Positions 1 through 13,205 of a stretch of 64,000 nucleotides of DNA are shown one piece after another. The notes beneath the pieces were generated by a model that searched no databases, was not told the origin of the DNA, and worked only from the letters and a program-made list of their open reading frames with translations. The position numbers and the translations under genes are program-made. The DNA comes from Trichomonas vaginalis G3 (lineage: Eukaryota; Parabasalia; Trichomonadida; Trichomonadidae), in contig NC_067203.1 in the NCBI RefSeq assembly GCF_026262505.1, positions 4,526,001 through 4,590,000 of the forward strand. The letters run 5' to 3'. How positions within the stretch are numbered: position 1 is the stretch's first letter; each line of letters opens with the position of its first letter.

Positions 1-944
1 TGATAAATACGAAAGAAAGATAATCCAATAAACAATTATAAATATGAAAAGAAAGAGAATTTTATAAAATAATAATAAATATGAAAAGAAAGAGAATGTC
101 AGAAAACAATGATTAATATGAAAAGAAAAAGAATGTCATAAAACAATAATAAACATGAAAAGAAAGAGAATGAAATAAAACAATGATAAATATGAAAATA
201 AAGAGAATTTCATAAAACAATGATAAATATGAAAAGAAAAAGAACATAATAAAACAATGATAAACATGAAAAGAAAAAGAATAATATAAAACAATGATAA
301 ATACGAAAAGAAAGATAATCCAATAAAACAATTATAAATATGAAAAGAAAGAGAATTTTATAAAATAATAATAAATATGAAAAGAAAGAGACTGTTATAA
401 AACAATGATAAATATGAAAAGAAAGAGATTGCCATAAAATAATGATAAATATGAAAAGAAAGAGATTGCCATAAAATAATGATAAATATGAAAAAAAGAG
501 AATTTTATAAAACAATGATAAATATAAATATAAAGAGAATCCAATAAAAACAATGATAAAAATGAAAAGAAAGAGAATGTCATTAAACAATGATAAATAT
601 GAAAAGTATAATAATCCAATAAAACAATAATAAATATGAAAAGAAAGAGAATAATATAAAACAATGATAAATACGAAAAGAAAGATAATCCAATAAAACA
701 ATTATAAATATGAAAAGAAAGAGAATTTTATAAAATAATAATAAATATGAAAAGAAAGAGACTGTTATAAAACAATGATAAATATGAAAAAAAGAGAATT
801 TTATAAAACAATGATAAATATGAAAAGAAAGAGAGTGCCATAAAATAATGATAAATATGAAAAGAAAGAGATTGCCATAAAATAATGATAAATATGAAAA
901 AAAGAGAATTTTATAAAACAATGATAAATATTAAAAGAAAGAGA

Positions 945-1052
945 ATAAGTTTCATGTTAACATCTGCACCATGGTCAACGAGGAATTGGACAATTTCTAT
1001 TGATTTCGTTTTGATGGCAATACTAAGAGGGCATTCATTAATATCGAAAGAA
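945..1052 (-). repeat. Orphan ankyrin repeat inside the satellite (major form, 8 copies)
   Basis: Read on the minus strand this 108-bp segment encodes one ankyrin repeat, with residues FDINECPLSIAI and then IEIVQFLVDHGADVN, flanked on both sides by satellite units. Near-identical copies lie at about 2527-2632, 2818-2925, 4183-4288, 5213-5320, 7349-7456, 7717-7824 and 12397-12502. All have the same orientation as the DUF3447/ankyrin gene at 13.2-14.1 kb. The segment is probably a fragment of such a gene carried along by array expansion. It is not a functional gene. Confidence 0.85.
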
Positions 1053-2012
1053 TATCATAAAACAATTATAAATATGAAAATAAAGAGAATTTCATAAAAC
1101 AATGATAAATATGAAAATAAAGAGAATAATATAAAACAATGATAAATATGAAAAGAAAAAGAATGTCATAAAACAATAATAAACATGAAAAGAAAGAGAA
1201 TGAAATAAAACAATGATAAATATGAAAATAAAGAGAATTTCATAAAACAATGATAAATATGAAAAGAAAAAGAACATAATAAAACAATGATAAACATGAA
1301 AAGAAAAAGAATAATATAAAACAATGATAAATACGAAAAGAAAGATAATCCAATAAAACAATGATAAATATGAAAAGAAAAAGAATGTCATAAAACAATA
1401 ATAAACATGAAAAGAAAGAGAATGAAATAAAACAATGATAAATATGAAATGAAAGAGAATGTCATAAAACAATAATAAACATGAAAAGAAAGAGAATCAT
1501 ATAAAACAATGATAAACATGAAAAGAAAAAGAATGGCCTAAAACAATGCTAAATATGAAAAAAGGAGAATTATATACAATAATGATTAATATGAAAAGAA
1601 AGAGAATTTCATAAAATAATGATAAATATGAAAAAAAAGAGAATTATATACAATAATGATTAATATGAAAAGAAAGAGAATTTCATAAAATAATGATAAA
1701 TATGAAAAAAAGAGAATTATATACAATAATGATTAATATGAAAAGAAAGAGAATTCTATAAAACAATGATAAATATGAAAAGAAAAAGAATCAAATAAAA
1801 TAAGGACAAATATGAAATGAAAGAGAATGTCATAAAACAATGAAAAATATGAAAAGAAAGAGAATTTTATAAAACAATGATAAATATGAAAAGAAAAAGA
1901 ACATAATAAAACAATGATAAATATGAAAAGAAAGAGACTGTTATAAAACAATGATTAATATGAAAAGAAAGAGAATTTCATAAAACAATGATAAATATGA
2001 AAAGAAAGAGAA

Positions 2013-2119
2013 TAAGTTTCTTGTTAACATCTGCACCATGATCAACTAGGAATTGGACAATTTCTATTGATTTCGTTTCTATAGCAATAGTAAGAGGACA
2101 TTGATTAATATCGAAAGAA
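2013..2119 (-). repeat. Orphan ankyrin repeat inside the satellite (variant form, 2 copies)
   Basis: This is a diverged version of the embedded ankyrin repeat, also present at 6431-6537. It differs from the major form at several positions (TTCTTGTTAAC for TTCATGTTAAC, TGATCAACTAGG for TGGTCAACGAGG), and the second change puts a stop codon in the ankyrin frame. Two forms, each embedded in its own block of satellite, show that the segment was already part of the array before the larger blocks were duplicated. Confidence 0.75.
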
Positions 2120-5100
2120 TTTCATAAAACAATGATAAATATAAATATAAAGAGAATCCAATAAAAACAATGATAAAAATGAAAAGAAAGAGAATGTCAT
2201 TAAACAATGATAAATATGAAAAGAAAGAGAGTGCCATAAAACAATGATAAATATGAAATGAAAGAGAGTGCCATAAAACAATGATAAATATGAAAAGAAA
2301 GATAATCCAATAAAACAATGATAAATATGAAAAGAAAGAGAATTTTATAAAACAATGATAAAAATGAAGAGAAAGAGAATTTTATAAAATAATAATAAAT
2401 ATGAAAAGAAAGAGATTGCCATAAAATAATGATAAATATGAAAAGAAAGAGATTGCCATAAAATAATGATAAATATGAAAAAAAGAGAATTTTATAAAAC
2501 AATGATAAATATTAAAAGAAAGAGAATAAGTTTCATGTTAACATCTGCACCATGGTCAACGAGGAATTGGACAATTTCTATTGATTTCGTTTTGATGGCA
2601 ATACTAAGAGGGCATTCATTAATATCGAAAGAATATCATAAAACAATTATAAATATGAAAATAAAGAGAATTTCATAAAACAATGATAAATATGAAAAGA
2701 AAAAGAACATAATAAAACAATGATAAACATGAAAAGAAAGATAATCCAATAAAACAATTATAAATATGAAAAGAAAATGAATTTTATAAAACAATTATAA
2801 ATATTAAAAGAAAGAGAATAAGTTTCATGTTAACATCTGCACCATGGTCAACGAGGAATTGGACAATTTCTATTGATTTCGTTTTGATGGCAATACTAAG
2901 AGGGCATTCATTAATATCGAAAGAATATCATAAAACAATGATAAATACGAAAAGAAAGATAATCCAATAAAACAATTATAAATATGAAAAGAAAGAGAAT
3001 TTTATAAAATAATAATAAATATGAAAAGAAAGAGAATGTCAGAAAACAATGATTAATATGAAAAGAAAAAGAATGTCATAAAACAATAATAAACATGAAA
3101 AGAAAGAGAATGAAATAAAACAATGATAAATATGAAAATAAAGAGAATTTCATAAAACAATGATAAATATGAAAAGAAAAAGAACATAATAAAACAATGA
3201 TAAACATGAAAAGAAAAAGAATAATATAAAACAATGATAAATACGAAAAGAAAGATAATCCAATAAAACAATTATAAATATGAAAAGAAAGAGAATTTTA
3301 TAAAATAATAATAAATATGAAAAGAAAGAGACTGTTATAAAACAATGATAAATATGAAAAGAAAGAGATTGCCATAAAATAATGATAAATATGAAAAGAA
3401 AGAGATTGCCATAAAATAATGATAAATATGAAAAAAAGAGAATTTTATAAAACAATGATAAATATAAATATAAAGAGAATCCAATAAAAACAATGATAAA
3501 AATGAAAAGAAAGAGAATGTCATTAAACAATGATAAATATGAAAAGTATAATAATCCAATAAAACAATAATAAATATGAAAAGAAAGAGAATAATATAAA
3601 ACAATGATAAATACGAAAAGAAAGATAATCCAATAAAACAATTATAAATATGAAAAGAAAGAGAATTTTATAAAATAATAATAAATATGAAAAGAAAGAG
3701 ACTGTTATAAAACAATGATAAATATGAAAAAAAGAGAATTTTATAAAACAATGATAAATATAAATATAAAGAGAATCCAATAAAAACAATGATAAAAATG
3801 AAAAGAAAGAGAATGTCATTAAACAATGATAAATATGAAAAGTATAATAATCCAATAAAACAATAATAAATATGAAAAGAAAGAGAATAATATAAAACAA
3901 TGATAAATACGAAAAGAAAGATAATCCAATAAAACAATTATAAATATGAAAAGAAAGAGAATTTTATAAAATAATAATAAATATGAAAAGAAAGAGACTG
4001 TTATAAAACAATGATAAATATGAAAAAAAGAGAATTTTATAAAACAATGATAAATATAAATATAAAGAGATTGCCATAAAATAATGATAAATATGAAAAG
4101 AAAGAGATTGCCATAAAATAATGATAAATATGAAAAAAAGAGAATTTTATAAAACAATGATAAATATTAAAAGAAAGAGAATAAGTTTCATGTTAACATC
4201 TGCACCATGGTCAACGAGGAATTGGACAATTTCTATTGATTTCGTTTTGATGGCAATACTAAGAGGGCATTCATTAATATCGAAAGAATATCATAAAACA
4301 ATGATAAATACGAAAAGAAAGATAATTTCATAAAACAATGATAAATATGAAAATAAAGAGAATAATATAAAACAATGATAAATATGAAAAGAAAAAGAAT
4401 GTCATAAAACAATAATAAACATGAAAAGAAAGAGAATGAAATAAAACAATGATAAATATGAAAATAAAGAGAATTTCATAAAACAATGATAAATATGAAA
4501 AGAAAAAGAACATAATAAAACAATGATAAACATGAAAAGAAAAAGAATAATATAAAACAATGATAAATACGAAAAGAAAGATAATCCAATAAAACAATTA
4601 TAAATATGAAAAGAAAGAGAATTTTATAAAATAATAATAAATATGAAAAGAAAGAGACTGTTATAAAACAATGATAAATATGAAAAGAAAGAGATTGCCA
4701 TAAAATAATGATAAATATGAAAAGAAAGAGATTGCCATAAATAATAATGATAAATATGAAAAAAAGAGAATTTTATAAAACAATGATAAATATAAATATA
4801 AAGAGAATCCAATAAAAACAATGATAAAAATGAAAAGAAAGAGAATGTCATTAAACAATGATAAATATGAAAAGTATAATAATCCAATAAAACAATAATA
4901 AATATGAAAAGAAAGAGAATAATATAAAACAATGATAAATACGAAAAGAAAGATAATCCAATAAAACAATTATAAATATGAAAAGAAAGAGAATTTTATA
5001 AAATAATAATAAATATGAAAAGAAAGAGACTGTTATAAAACAATGATAAATATGAAAAAAAGAGAATTTTATAAAACAATGATAAATATAAATATAAAGA

Positions 5101-8100
5101 GATTGCCATAAAATAATGATAAATATGAAAAGAAAGAGATTGCCATAAAATAATGATAAATATGAAAAAAAGAGAATTTTATAAAACAATGATAAATATT
5201 AAAAGAAAGAGAATAAGTTTCATGTTAACATCTGCACCATGGTCAACGAGGAATTGGACAATTTCTATTGATTTCGTTTTGATGGCAATACTAAGAGGGC
5301 ATTCATTAATATCGAAAGAATATCATAAAACAATTATAAATATGAAAATAAAGAGAATTTCATAAAACAATGATAAATATGAAAATAAAGAGAATAATAT
5401 AAAACAATGATAAATATGAAAAGAAAGATAATCCAATAAAACAATGATAAATATGAAAAGAAAAAGAATGTCATAAAACAATAATAAACATGAAAAGAAA
5501 GAGAATGAAATAAAACAATGATAAATATGAAATGAAAGAGAATGTCATAAAACAATAATAAACATGAAAAGAAAGAGAATGCAATAAAACAATGATAAAT
5601 ATGAAATGAAAGAGAATCATATAAAACAATGATAAACATGAAAAGAAAAAGAATGGCCTAAAACAATGCTAAATATGAAAAAAAGGAGAATTATATACAA
5701 TAATGATTAATATGAAAAGAAAGAGAATGGCCTAAAACAATGCTAAATATGAAAAAAGGAGAATTATATACAATAATGATTAATATGAAAAGAAAGAGAA
5801 TTTCATAAAATAATGATAAATATGAAAAAAAAGAGAATTATATACAATAATGATTAATATGAAAAGAAAGAGAATTCTATAAAACAATGATAAATATGAA
5901 AAGAAAAAGAATCAAATAAAATAAGGACAAATATGAAATGAAAGAGAATGTCATAAAACAATGAAAAATATGAAAAGAAAGAGAATGTCAGAAAACAATG
6001 ATTAATATGAAAAGAAAGAGAATTTTATAAAATAATAATAAATATGAAAAGAAAGAGACTGTTATAAAACAATGATTAATATGAAAAGAAAGAGAATTTC
6101 ATAAAATAATGATAAATATGAAAAAAAAGAGAATTATATACAATAATGATTAATATGAAAAGAAAGAGAATTCTATAAAACAATGATAAATATGAAAAGA
6201 AAAAGAATCAAATAAAACAATAATAAACATGAAAAGAAAGAGAATGTCATAAAACAATGAAAAATATGAAAAGAAAGAGAATGTCAGAAAACAATGATTA
6301 ATATGAAAAGAAAGAGAATTTTATAAAATAATAATAAATATGAAAAGAAAGAGACTGTTATAAAACAATGATTAATATGAAAAGAAAGAGAATTTCATAA
6401 AACAATGATAAATATGAAAAGAAAGAGAATAAGTTTCTTGTTAACATCTGCACCATGATCAACTAGGAATTGGACAATTTCTATTGATTTCGTTTCTATA
6501 GCAATAGTAAGAGGACATTGATTAATATCGAAAGAATTTCATAAAACAATGATAAATATAAATATAAAGAGAATCCAATAAAAACAATGATAAAAATGAA
6601 AAGAAAGAGAATGTCATTAAACAATGATAAATATGAAAAGAAAGAGAGTGCCATAAAATAATGATAAATATGAAAAGAAAGAGATTGCCATAAAATAATG
6701 ATAAATATGAAAAAAAGAGAATTTTATAAAACAATGATAAATATAAATATAAAGAGAATCCAATAAAAACAATGATAAAAATGAAAAGAAAGAGAATGTC
6801 ATTAAACAATGATAAATATGAAAAGTATAATAATCCAATAAAACAATAATAAATATGAAAAGAAAGAGAATAATATAAAACAATGATAAATACGAAAAGA
6901 AAGATAATCCAATAAAACAATGATAAATATGAAAAGAAAGAGATTGCCATAAAATAATGATAAATATGAAAAGAAAGAGATTGCCATAAAATAATGATAA
7001 ATATGAAAAAAAGAGAATTTTATAAAACAATGATAAATATAAATATAAAGAGAATCCAATAAAAACAATGATAAAAATGAAAAGAAAGAGAATGTCATTA
7101 AACAATGATAAATATGAAATGAAAGAGAGTGCCATAAAACAATGATAAATATGAAAAGAAAGATAATCCAATAAAACAATGATAAATATGAAAAGAAAGA
7201 GAGTGTCAGAAAACAATGAAAAATATGAAAAGAAAGAGAATTTTATAAAATAATAATAAATATGAAAAGAAAGAGATTGCCATAAAATAATGATAAATAT
7301 GAAAAAAAGAGAATTTTATAAAACAATGATAAATATTAAAAGAAAGAGAATAAGTTTCATGTTAACATCTGCACCATGGTCAACGAGGAATTGGACAATT
7401 TCTATTGATTTCGTTTTGATGGCAATACTAAGAGGGCATTCATTAATATCGAAAGAATATCATAAAACAATTATAAATATGAAAATAAAGGGAATTTCAT
7501 AAAACAATGATAAATATGAAAATAAAGAGAATATCATAAAACAATTATAAATATGAAAAGAAAGAGTATTTCATAAAACAATGATAAATATGAAAAGAAA
7601 AAGAACATAATAAAACAATGATAAATACGAAAAGAAAGATAATCCAATAAAACAATTATAAATATGAAAAGAAAATGAATTTTATAAAACAATGATAAAT
7701 ATTAAAAGAAAGAGAATAAGTTTCATGTTAACATCTGCACCATGGTCAACGAGGAATTGGACAATTTCTATTGATTTCGTTTTGATGGCAATACTAAGAG
7801 GGCATTCATTAATATCGAAAGAATATCATAAAACAATTATAAATATGAAAATAAAGAGAATTTTATAAAACAATGATAAATATGAAAATAAAGAGAATAA
7901 TATAAAATAGGGCTGTACAAGATTTAAAAAAACATTGCCGGGTTACCGTAGAGGCCTAAAAAAATCGCGCCTCGGCGGCAAGCCGCCTCGGCATTAAGAA
8001 TGCGCATCTAAATTTTTATATGTCCTTCTTTCTTTTATTTTTCCCTTCCCTTTCTTTTCTTTTTCTTTTTTTCCCTCCTCTTGCTCTCATTTACCTTTTT

Positions 8101-8763
8101 TTTCCTTTTCTCATCATTTTTCAAAATTTAAAATTTTTATCAAAAATCTTGCCTATAAAAGCAGACTATGGAACCTTTTAATGCCTCTTAATCAATATTA
8201 TACAGCATAAAGCATATTAAATGAAAGTAATTACGTATAAATTTATTTTATTATCTTATTTATTGATTCTTTAGCATGTATTGTTTAATATTAACTTTTC
8301 TGTACATTAAATATGATATCTCCAAAGTATGAATGCCTTGTAACGAAACGAAAACTTAATTTTATGTTGAATATTTGTCACAAACATTAGATTATTAAAA
8401 TATATGTTGGATATCCCTTAGTATGAGACTTCATGACTCTTGTTGTCTAACGTGAGCTTTGGATTGCAAGCTCTGTGGTTAACGAACATAAATTAATTGT
8501 AAAGTTTTCAAAAATTTTCATCGTTTCTATCAGCATCTATTTTTCCTTTAAAATAATATATTTGTATGAATACAATATTTAGTAATTTTTTTATTTCCCA
8601 TAATTTCATTCAAAATTTCAGAAAAAATTAATTTCTATTCAATATTATTTCAGCTTCAAAACACTTCATTCTTATAGATGTTGATTCACTAAAGTGTGAT
8701 TCTATTTATATGAGGTAGGGGCATGAGGCTCGGCAAGTCTTATTGCTTTTTACCTCAATTTAG

Positions 8764-8851
8764 GTATTAAATAATTATAATGATTCATAGTGGCCGCTGC
8801 TGACTGGCCATCAGCAGTCCCCTGGCCAAGATTAATATAATTATTTAATAC
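8764..8851. repeat. Hairpin-forming inverted repeat inside the hAT element
   Basis: GTATTAAATAATTATA at 8764-8779 is repeated in inverse orientation at about 8836-8851. The centre holds a second hairpin, CTGCTGA and TCAGCAG around CTGGCCA. The structure lies between the left end and the 3' end of the transposase. It may be a transcription end or a small nested palindromic element. No target duplication was seen. Confidence 0.6.
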
Positions 8852-9032
8852 TTATCCAGTTTTACATCAATAACAACAAAGCTAATCAATCATCATTCAG
8901 AAATGCGGGAAATTACTACTAATATTAAAGATTGATAGACATTAGGCTGGCCACCTTCTGTCTAATATCTTTACGAATAAAAATAATACTTTTTAAAACA
9001 AATTATTTAATAAATTTTATTAAAAAACAAAA

Positions 9033-11167
9033 TCAAATATCAAATTGATCATCATTCAACTTGATGAAGAAGCGGCATGCTACATATTCTTCTTTGCATG
9101 ATTCGTTCATTGAATTTCTTGTCTTTCGCAATTCAGATATTACACGTTCTACATCTGCTTCACTGCACGAAAGTGACATCATCCTTTTTCCAATTGGTCT
9201 TATTGCTTTTAGTTGCTTTATGCCATTCATGTACCAAAACTTGCCATCATTTTGAGCAAGATGATGACCATTTATAAGATGGGAATCATCTTGCTCTATG
9301 AAGAAATCGTAAGCATCACTCAATTCCTTGGCTCTATCGTCTTTATTGATCGTTGGATCAACTGTTGATTCGGCAATTGCTCTTTGTCTGAGGATTGTTA
9401 TCATGAATGTGTATAGATCTTTTATCTCTTCATCTACAACATCCCAGACCAAGGAATTCCTCGAACCATCGGCATTTGTTTCGGCTGCATGATCGTCGTT
9501 AAGCATTTGTTCCTCTTCTGCTTGCTGGATCTCTTCATCATGCTCGGCTACCTCGTCAACACGTTCTGTTCGTTCTTCTTCAAGGATTTCGCCGAGTTTC
9601 TCAAATGTGATCTCGCGATTGATGATCCTCAGGGAAGGAATCGTTGGGACTTGCACATCTTTCAACTGCATTATAGGTGGATAGCTTGTCTTTCCTCCAA
9701 AACCCTTCTTGTCTCTGATGATCTTCCTTGCTAACGGTGTAAAGCCGAAAGCAAACCGAAGCAAATCAATTCTACCATATTCTTTCATATCATTTTTGAA
9801 TATTGTAGTGATTGATCGGAGAATCTCTTCACCATCTGGCGTTAATCTTCCTGCCATTTCATCCAACATCCCTTGGCACTGTTGTATCATCAGGAATGCA
9901 TAAGCACCCATGGACTTGTTGGATTCCAGCCATAATTGAAGTTGCTTTAATGGCTTGAATATCATTAAAGCATCTTTAAAGAGTGGAGGAATTCCATCAC
10001 GTGTCCATTGTAACTGTTCACGTGTAGCTCTGGAAAGGGATAGTGGAAGATCTCCACTTCTTAAAGCAGTATTAATTGTTTCCAGATTATCAAAGATGAA
10101 AAACAGAGTATCATATATGTAGAGCCAGCGAGTTTCCGGGATTGATGGAACCCTGATCTTGTATCTCGCTCTCATATCGTGATTCTTAAAGATAATGATA
10201 ATCTGGTGAACTCTATTCATCAGTTCATTCAACAATGGACATTGCTTACGTGCGTGGACAATAGCATTGTTCAAGACGTGGTTAAGGCAACGAATGTACA
10301 CGGTTTGTAAGCCAGGGAAAAGGGCTCCTTCTGGCCTCCAGTGGCAGAGTCCTTTAACCTGGGCTGGCAAACCATCTCCGACTACTCCAGCTACGTGGTT
10401 TTTATTAACCTTAAGAGAATCAAACCACGTATGGTAGTCCTCGTATGTCCAATTAGTCGAAATTGTTGTGTCGAAGAATTGGTGGCGATCTGTTTTGCCT
10501 GGATTGCACACACAAGAGAATAGACCATGACGGCTGCCGTGTGTTCCGCAGTCCAGGGAAATTGAGAAGATGCGGAATTCCTCGCAGAACTTTAGGCCCC
10601 GAGAGGAGTCTGTTTTGCCTAAAGTAATCAATGCCTCTCTGACACCGCGCCGTGTGAACTCAATGTCTGGGATTGTAAAGTTGATGCCCTGTTCGCGATT
10701 GACTTTATTTTTAAGCCATTTGGCGAAGCTCTCTAGGAAGCTTTTAAATGCTGGCTTCATTGTGGCATAAAGGCTTATATCTAGGCTCGCAATAAGCCTG
10801 GCAATGATCTCTTCTAACGAAGGATCATTACCAGAGCCAACTGCTTGCTGAGTATTCTCAACTTGGTGCTCAGCAGGAACGTAGTTGGGCATTGGGAGTA
10901 AAAATTTGCACTTATGATCTTTAAAATCATTTTTCCTGCTTTTTTTAATGCATCGCACGAACTGCCCTTGAACTAATGTTTCACTACATTCGGCACAGTA
11001 TGTAAAGAGCCTTCCTTTGTCTGATTGATTAGGCTCATTCTCATAATAGCCGATCGTAGTGAAACATTTTTTCCACACTTCGTTTCCAATGTTTCAGGAG
11101 TTGGTGGATATTTCGTCTTCTTAAATGGAATCCACTCATCATATACATGAGGATCCCATGCAGTCAT
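9033..11167 (-). CDS. hAT-family transposase (one frameshift near the N-terminus)
   Basis: Cuts and reinserts the surrounding transposon. From 11082 down the frame is open for about 680 residues. It shows hAT features in order: DCGTHGSRHGLF (first catalytic-type Asp), CLNHVLNNAI (the C..H region), ETRWLYIYD, and near the C-terminus SEADVERVISELRKTRNSM, which fits the hAT dimerisation region. Upstream, 11167-11083 encodes MTAWDPHVYDEWIPFKKTKY in a second frame, joined by a one-base shift at about 11083-11090, and the Cys pairs that follow could be a BED-type zinc finger. So the gene probably starts at the ATG at 11167 and is broken once, by mutation or sequencing error. The product is otherwise full length for the family. 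Confidence 0.85.
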
Positions 11168-11369
11168 AATAAAAATAAAGCTTTTTGAATATATTCAATT
11201 TTTAAATGATATTTTCACGGGTTAAATATAAAATAAAGAATAAGATGTAAATTATTAAAATATTTAATTTTAAATTTTGAACCCGTGATAATATTTTTTT
11301 GCATTGTTATTAATAATGAAAAATAAAGCTTATTTCAATGAAAATTGTTCTGCAAATTTATTTCACTTT

Positions 11370-11670
11370 TGACCTCACTTTTTCCGTAATTCAATTTTTT
11401 ACTTTTAATATTTCAGATCTTCATAATATCATTTGAAAAATTAACCATATAAAAAAATCAAGTTATCAATTCACTTTTTCCGTAATTCAAAAATCAAAAA
11501 TATAAATAATATATCTTTTTATCAAATATTATTATTATATTCTATGAAAAATGAGGTCCGGAAATTTTGCGGATTCCCGTAACTCAATTTTACGGAAAAA
11601 GTGCAGTAAACTATTCAAAATACGGAAAAAATGGTGTAAACTAATGATTTTACGGTAAAATCACGGAAAG
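11370..11670. promoter_or_regulatory. Subterminal CCGTAA repeats of the hAT element
   Basis: CTTTTTCCGTAATTCAA occurs at about 11377 and 11470. The inverse forms TTACGGAAAAA and ATACGGAAAAA follow at about 11590 and 11620, and TTTTACGGTAAAATC at about 11650. They lie between the transposase start and the right end. hAT elements often carry short repeats near their ends that the transposase binds, so these are candidate binding sites. That role is inference. Confidence 0.5.
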
Positions 11671-11923
11671 TCCCGGAAGAATATATGTGCCTATATGAAA
11701 TTATACAAAAATGAATCAAACGCATTTTAAAAGATTGTTCTTGTATTATAAATGCTATTCGCAGATTTATTAGTTGAAGAAAATTACCAAATTTTTGCCG
11801 ATTTACAAAAAATGATTTACAAAGCATATTTTTATAAGGCTTAAAAAATCTTTAAAATGTGACCGGTGACGGAAATCCATGGTAACCAACCGCGGTTCCC
11901 GTTTGGAATGCCATAATATAAAA

Positions 11924-13205
11924 CAATGATAAATATGAAAAAAAAGATAATCCAATAAAACAATTATAAATATGAAAAGAAAATGAATTTTATAAAACAA
12001 CGATAAATATGAAATGAAAGAAACTGTTATAAAACAATGATAAATATGAAAAGAAAAAGAATTTTATAAAACAATGATAAATATGAAAATAAAGAGAATA
12101 ATATAAAACAATGATAAATATGAAAAGAAAGATAATCCAATAAAACAATGATTAATATGATGAGAAAGAGAATGCTATTAAGCAATGATAAATATAAAAA
12201 GAAAGAGAATCAAATGAAACAATGATAAATATGAAAAGAAAAAGAACATAATAAAACAATGATAAACATGAAAAGAAAAAGAATAATATAAAACAATGAT
12301 AAATACGAAAAGAAAGATAATCCAATAAAACAATTATAAATATGAAAAGAAAATGAATTTTATAAAACAATGATAAATATTAAAAGAAAGAGAATAAGTT
12401 TCATGTTAACATCTGCACCATGGTCAACGAGGAATTGGACAATTTCTATTGATTTCGTTTTGATGGCAATACTAAGAGGGCATTCATTAATATCGAAAGA
12501 ATATCATAAAACAATTATAAATATGAAAATAAAGAGAATTTCATAAAACAATGATAAATATGAAAAGAAAGAGTATTTCATAAAACAATGATAAATATGA
12601 AAAGAAAAAGAACATAATAAAACAATGATAAACATGAAAAGAAAAAGAATAATATAAAACAATGATAAATACGAAAAGAAAGATAATCCAATAAAACAAT
12701 TATAAATATGAAAAAAAAGAGAATGTCGTCAAACAAAGATAAATATGAAAACAAAGAGAATTTTATAAAACAATGATAAACATAAAAAGAAAGAGAATGT
12801 CATAAAACAATAATAAACATGAAAAGAAAGAGAATGCAATAAAACAATGATAAATATGAAAAAAGGAGAATTATATACAACAATAATAAATATGAAAAGA
12901 AAGAGAATTTTATAAAACAATGATAAATATGAAAAAAAGGAGAATTATATACAATAATGATAAATATGAAAAGAAAGAGAATTTTATAAAACAATGATAA
13001 ATATGAAAAGAAAGATAATCCAATAAAACAATGATAAATATGAAAAGAAAGATAATCCAATAAAACAATGATAAATGTGAAAAGAAAGATAATCCAATAA
13101 AACAATGATTAATATGATGAGAAAGATAATCCAATAAAACAATGATTAATATGATGAGAAAGAGAATGCTATTAAACAATGATAAATATGAAAAGAAAGA
13201 GATTA
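11924..13205. repeat. Minisatellite array, ~37-bp units (right part)
   Basis: Continues the array of 1-7907 on the other side of the hAT element, with the same units and one embedded ankyrin repeat (12397-12502). Near 13065-13165 a variant with GATTAATATGATGAGAAAG appears. The array ends inside the 3' part of the DUF3447/ankyrin gene, where the ankyrin frame (EDVNKIF) reads straight into satellite and stops. Confidence 0.93.

Larger units (their letters stand above)
1..7907. repeat. Minisatellite array, ~37-bp units (left part)
   Basis: Tandem units of about 37 bp built on ATAAAACAATGATAAATATG followed by AAAAGAAAGAGAAT and a 2-4 base variable end. The array begins before the window and continues after the hAT insertion at 11924. 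Units vary by single bases (GATAAATAC, GATTAATAT, AAACATG) and recur in ordered blocks, so there is higher-order repetition: 1-810 recurs at 2941-3750 and about 3819-4333 recurs at 4851-5365. No gene is supported. The long open frames here are repetitive low-complexity translations. The array is interrupted by orphan ankyrin-repeat segments annotated separately. Confidence 0.95.
7908..11915 (-). mobile_element. hAT DNA transposon, 4008 bp, inserted in the satellite
   Basis: An 8-bp direct repeat ATATAAAA flanks the element (7900-7907 and 11916-11923), and removing element plus one copy restores a normal satellite unit. The ends form an imperfect 13-bp terminal inverted repeat, TAGGGCTGTACAA at the left and TATGGCATTCCAA at the right end read inward. 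It carries one transposase gene on the minus strand. An 8-bp target duplication with short TIRs is the hAT hallmark. Non-coding parts include a GC-rich hairpin near 7974-7987, a polypyrimidine tract at about 8030-8125, a palindrome at 8764-8851 and subterminal CCGTAA repeats at 11370-11670. Confidence 0.9.

Noticed and set aside
885-1097. Repeated 70-residue plus-strand frame (MINMKKREFYKTM..) at seven places
   Set aside because: It is antisense to the embedded ankyrin repeat plus flanking satellite. The ankyrin reading on the minus strand explains the sequence.
113-7216. Many minus-strand open frames of 70-199 residues rich in Phe, Ile and Leu in the satellite
   Set aside because: They are translations of the tandem unit, which happens to lack stops on that strand. 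Repetitive, no start context, no domain.
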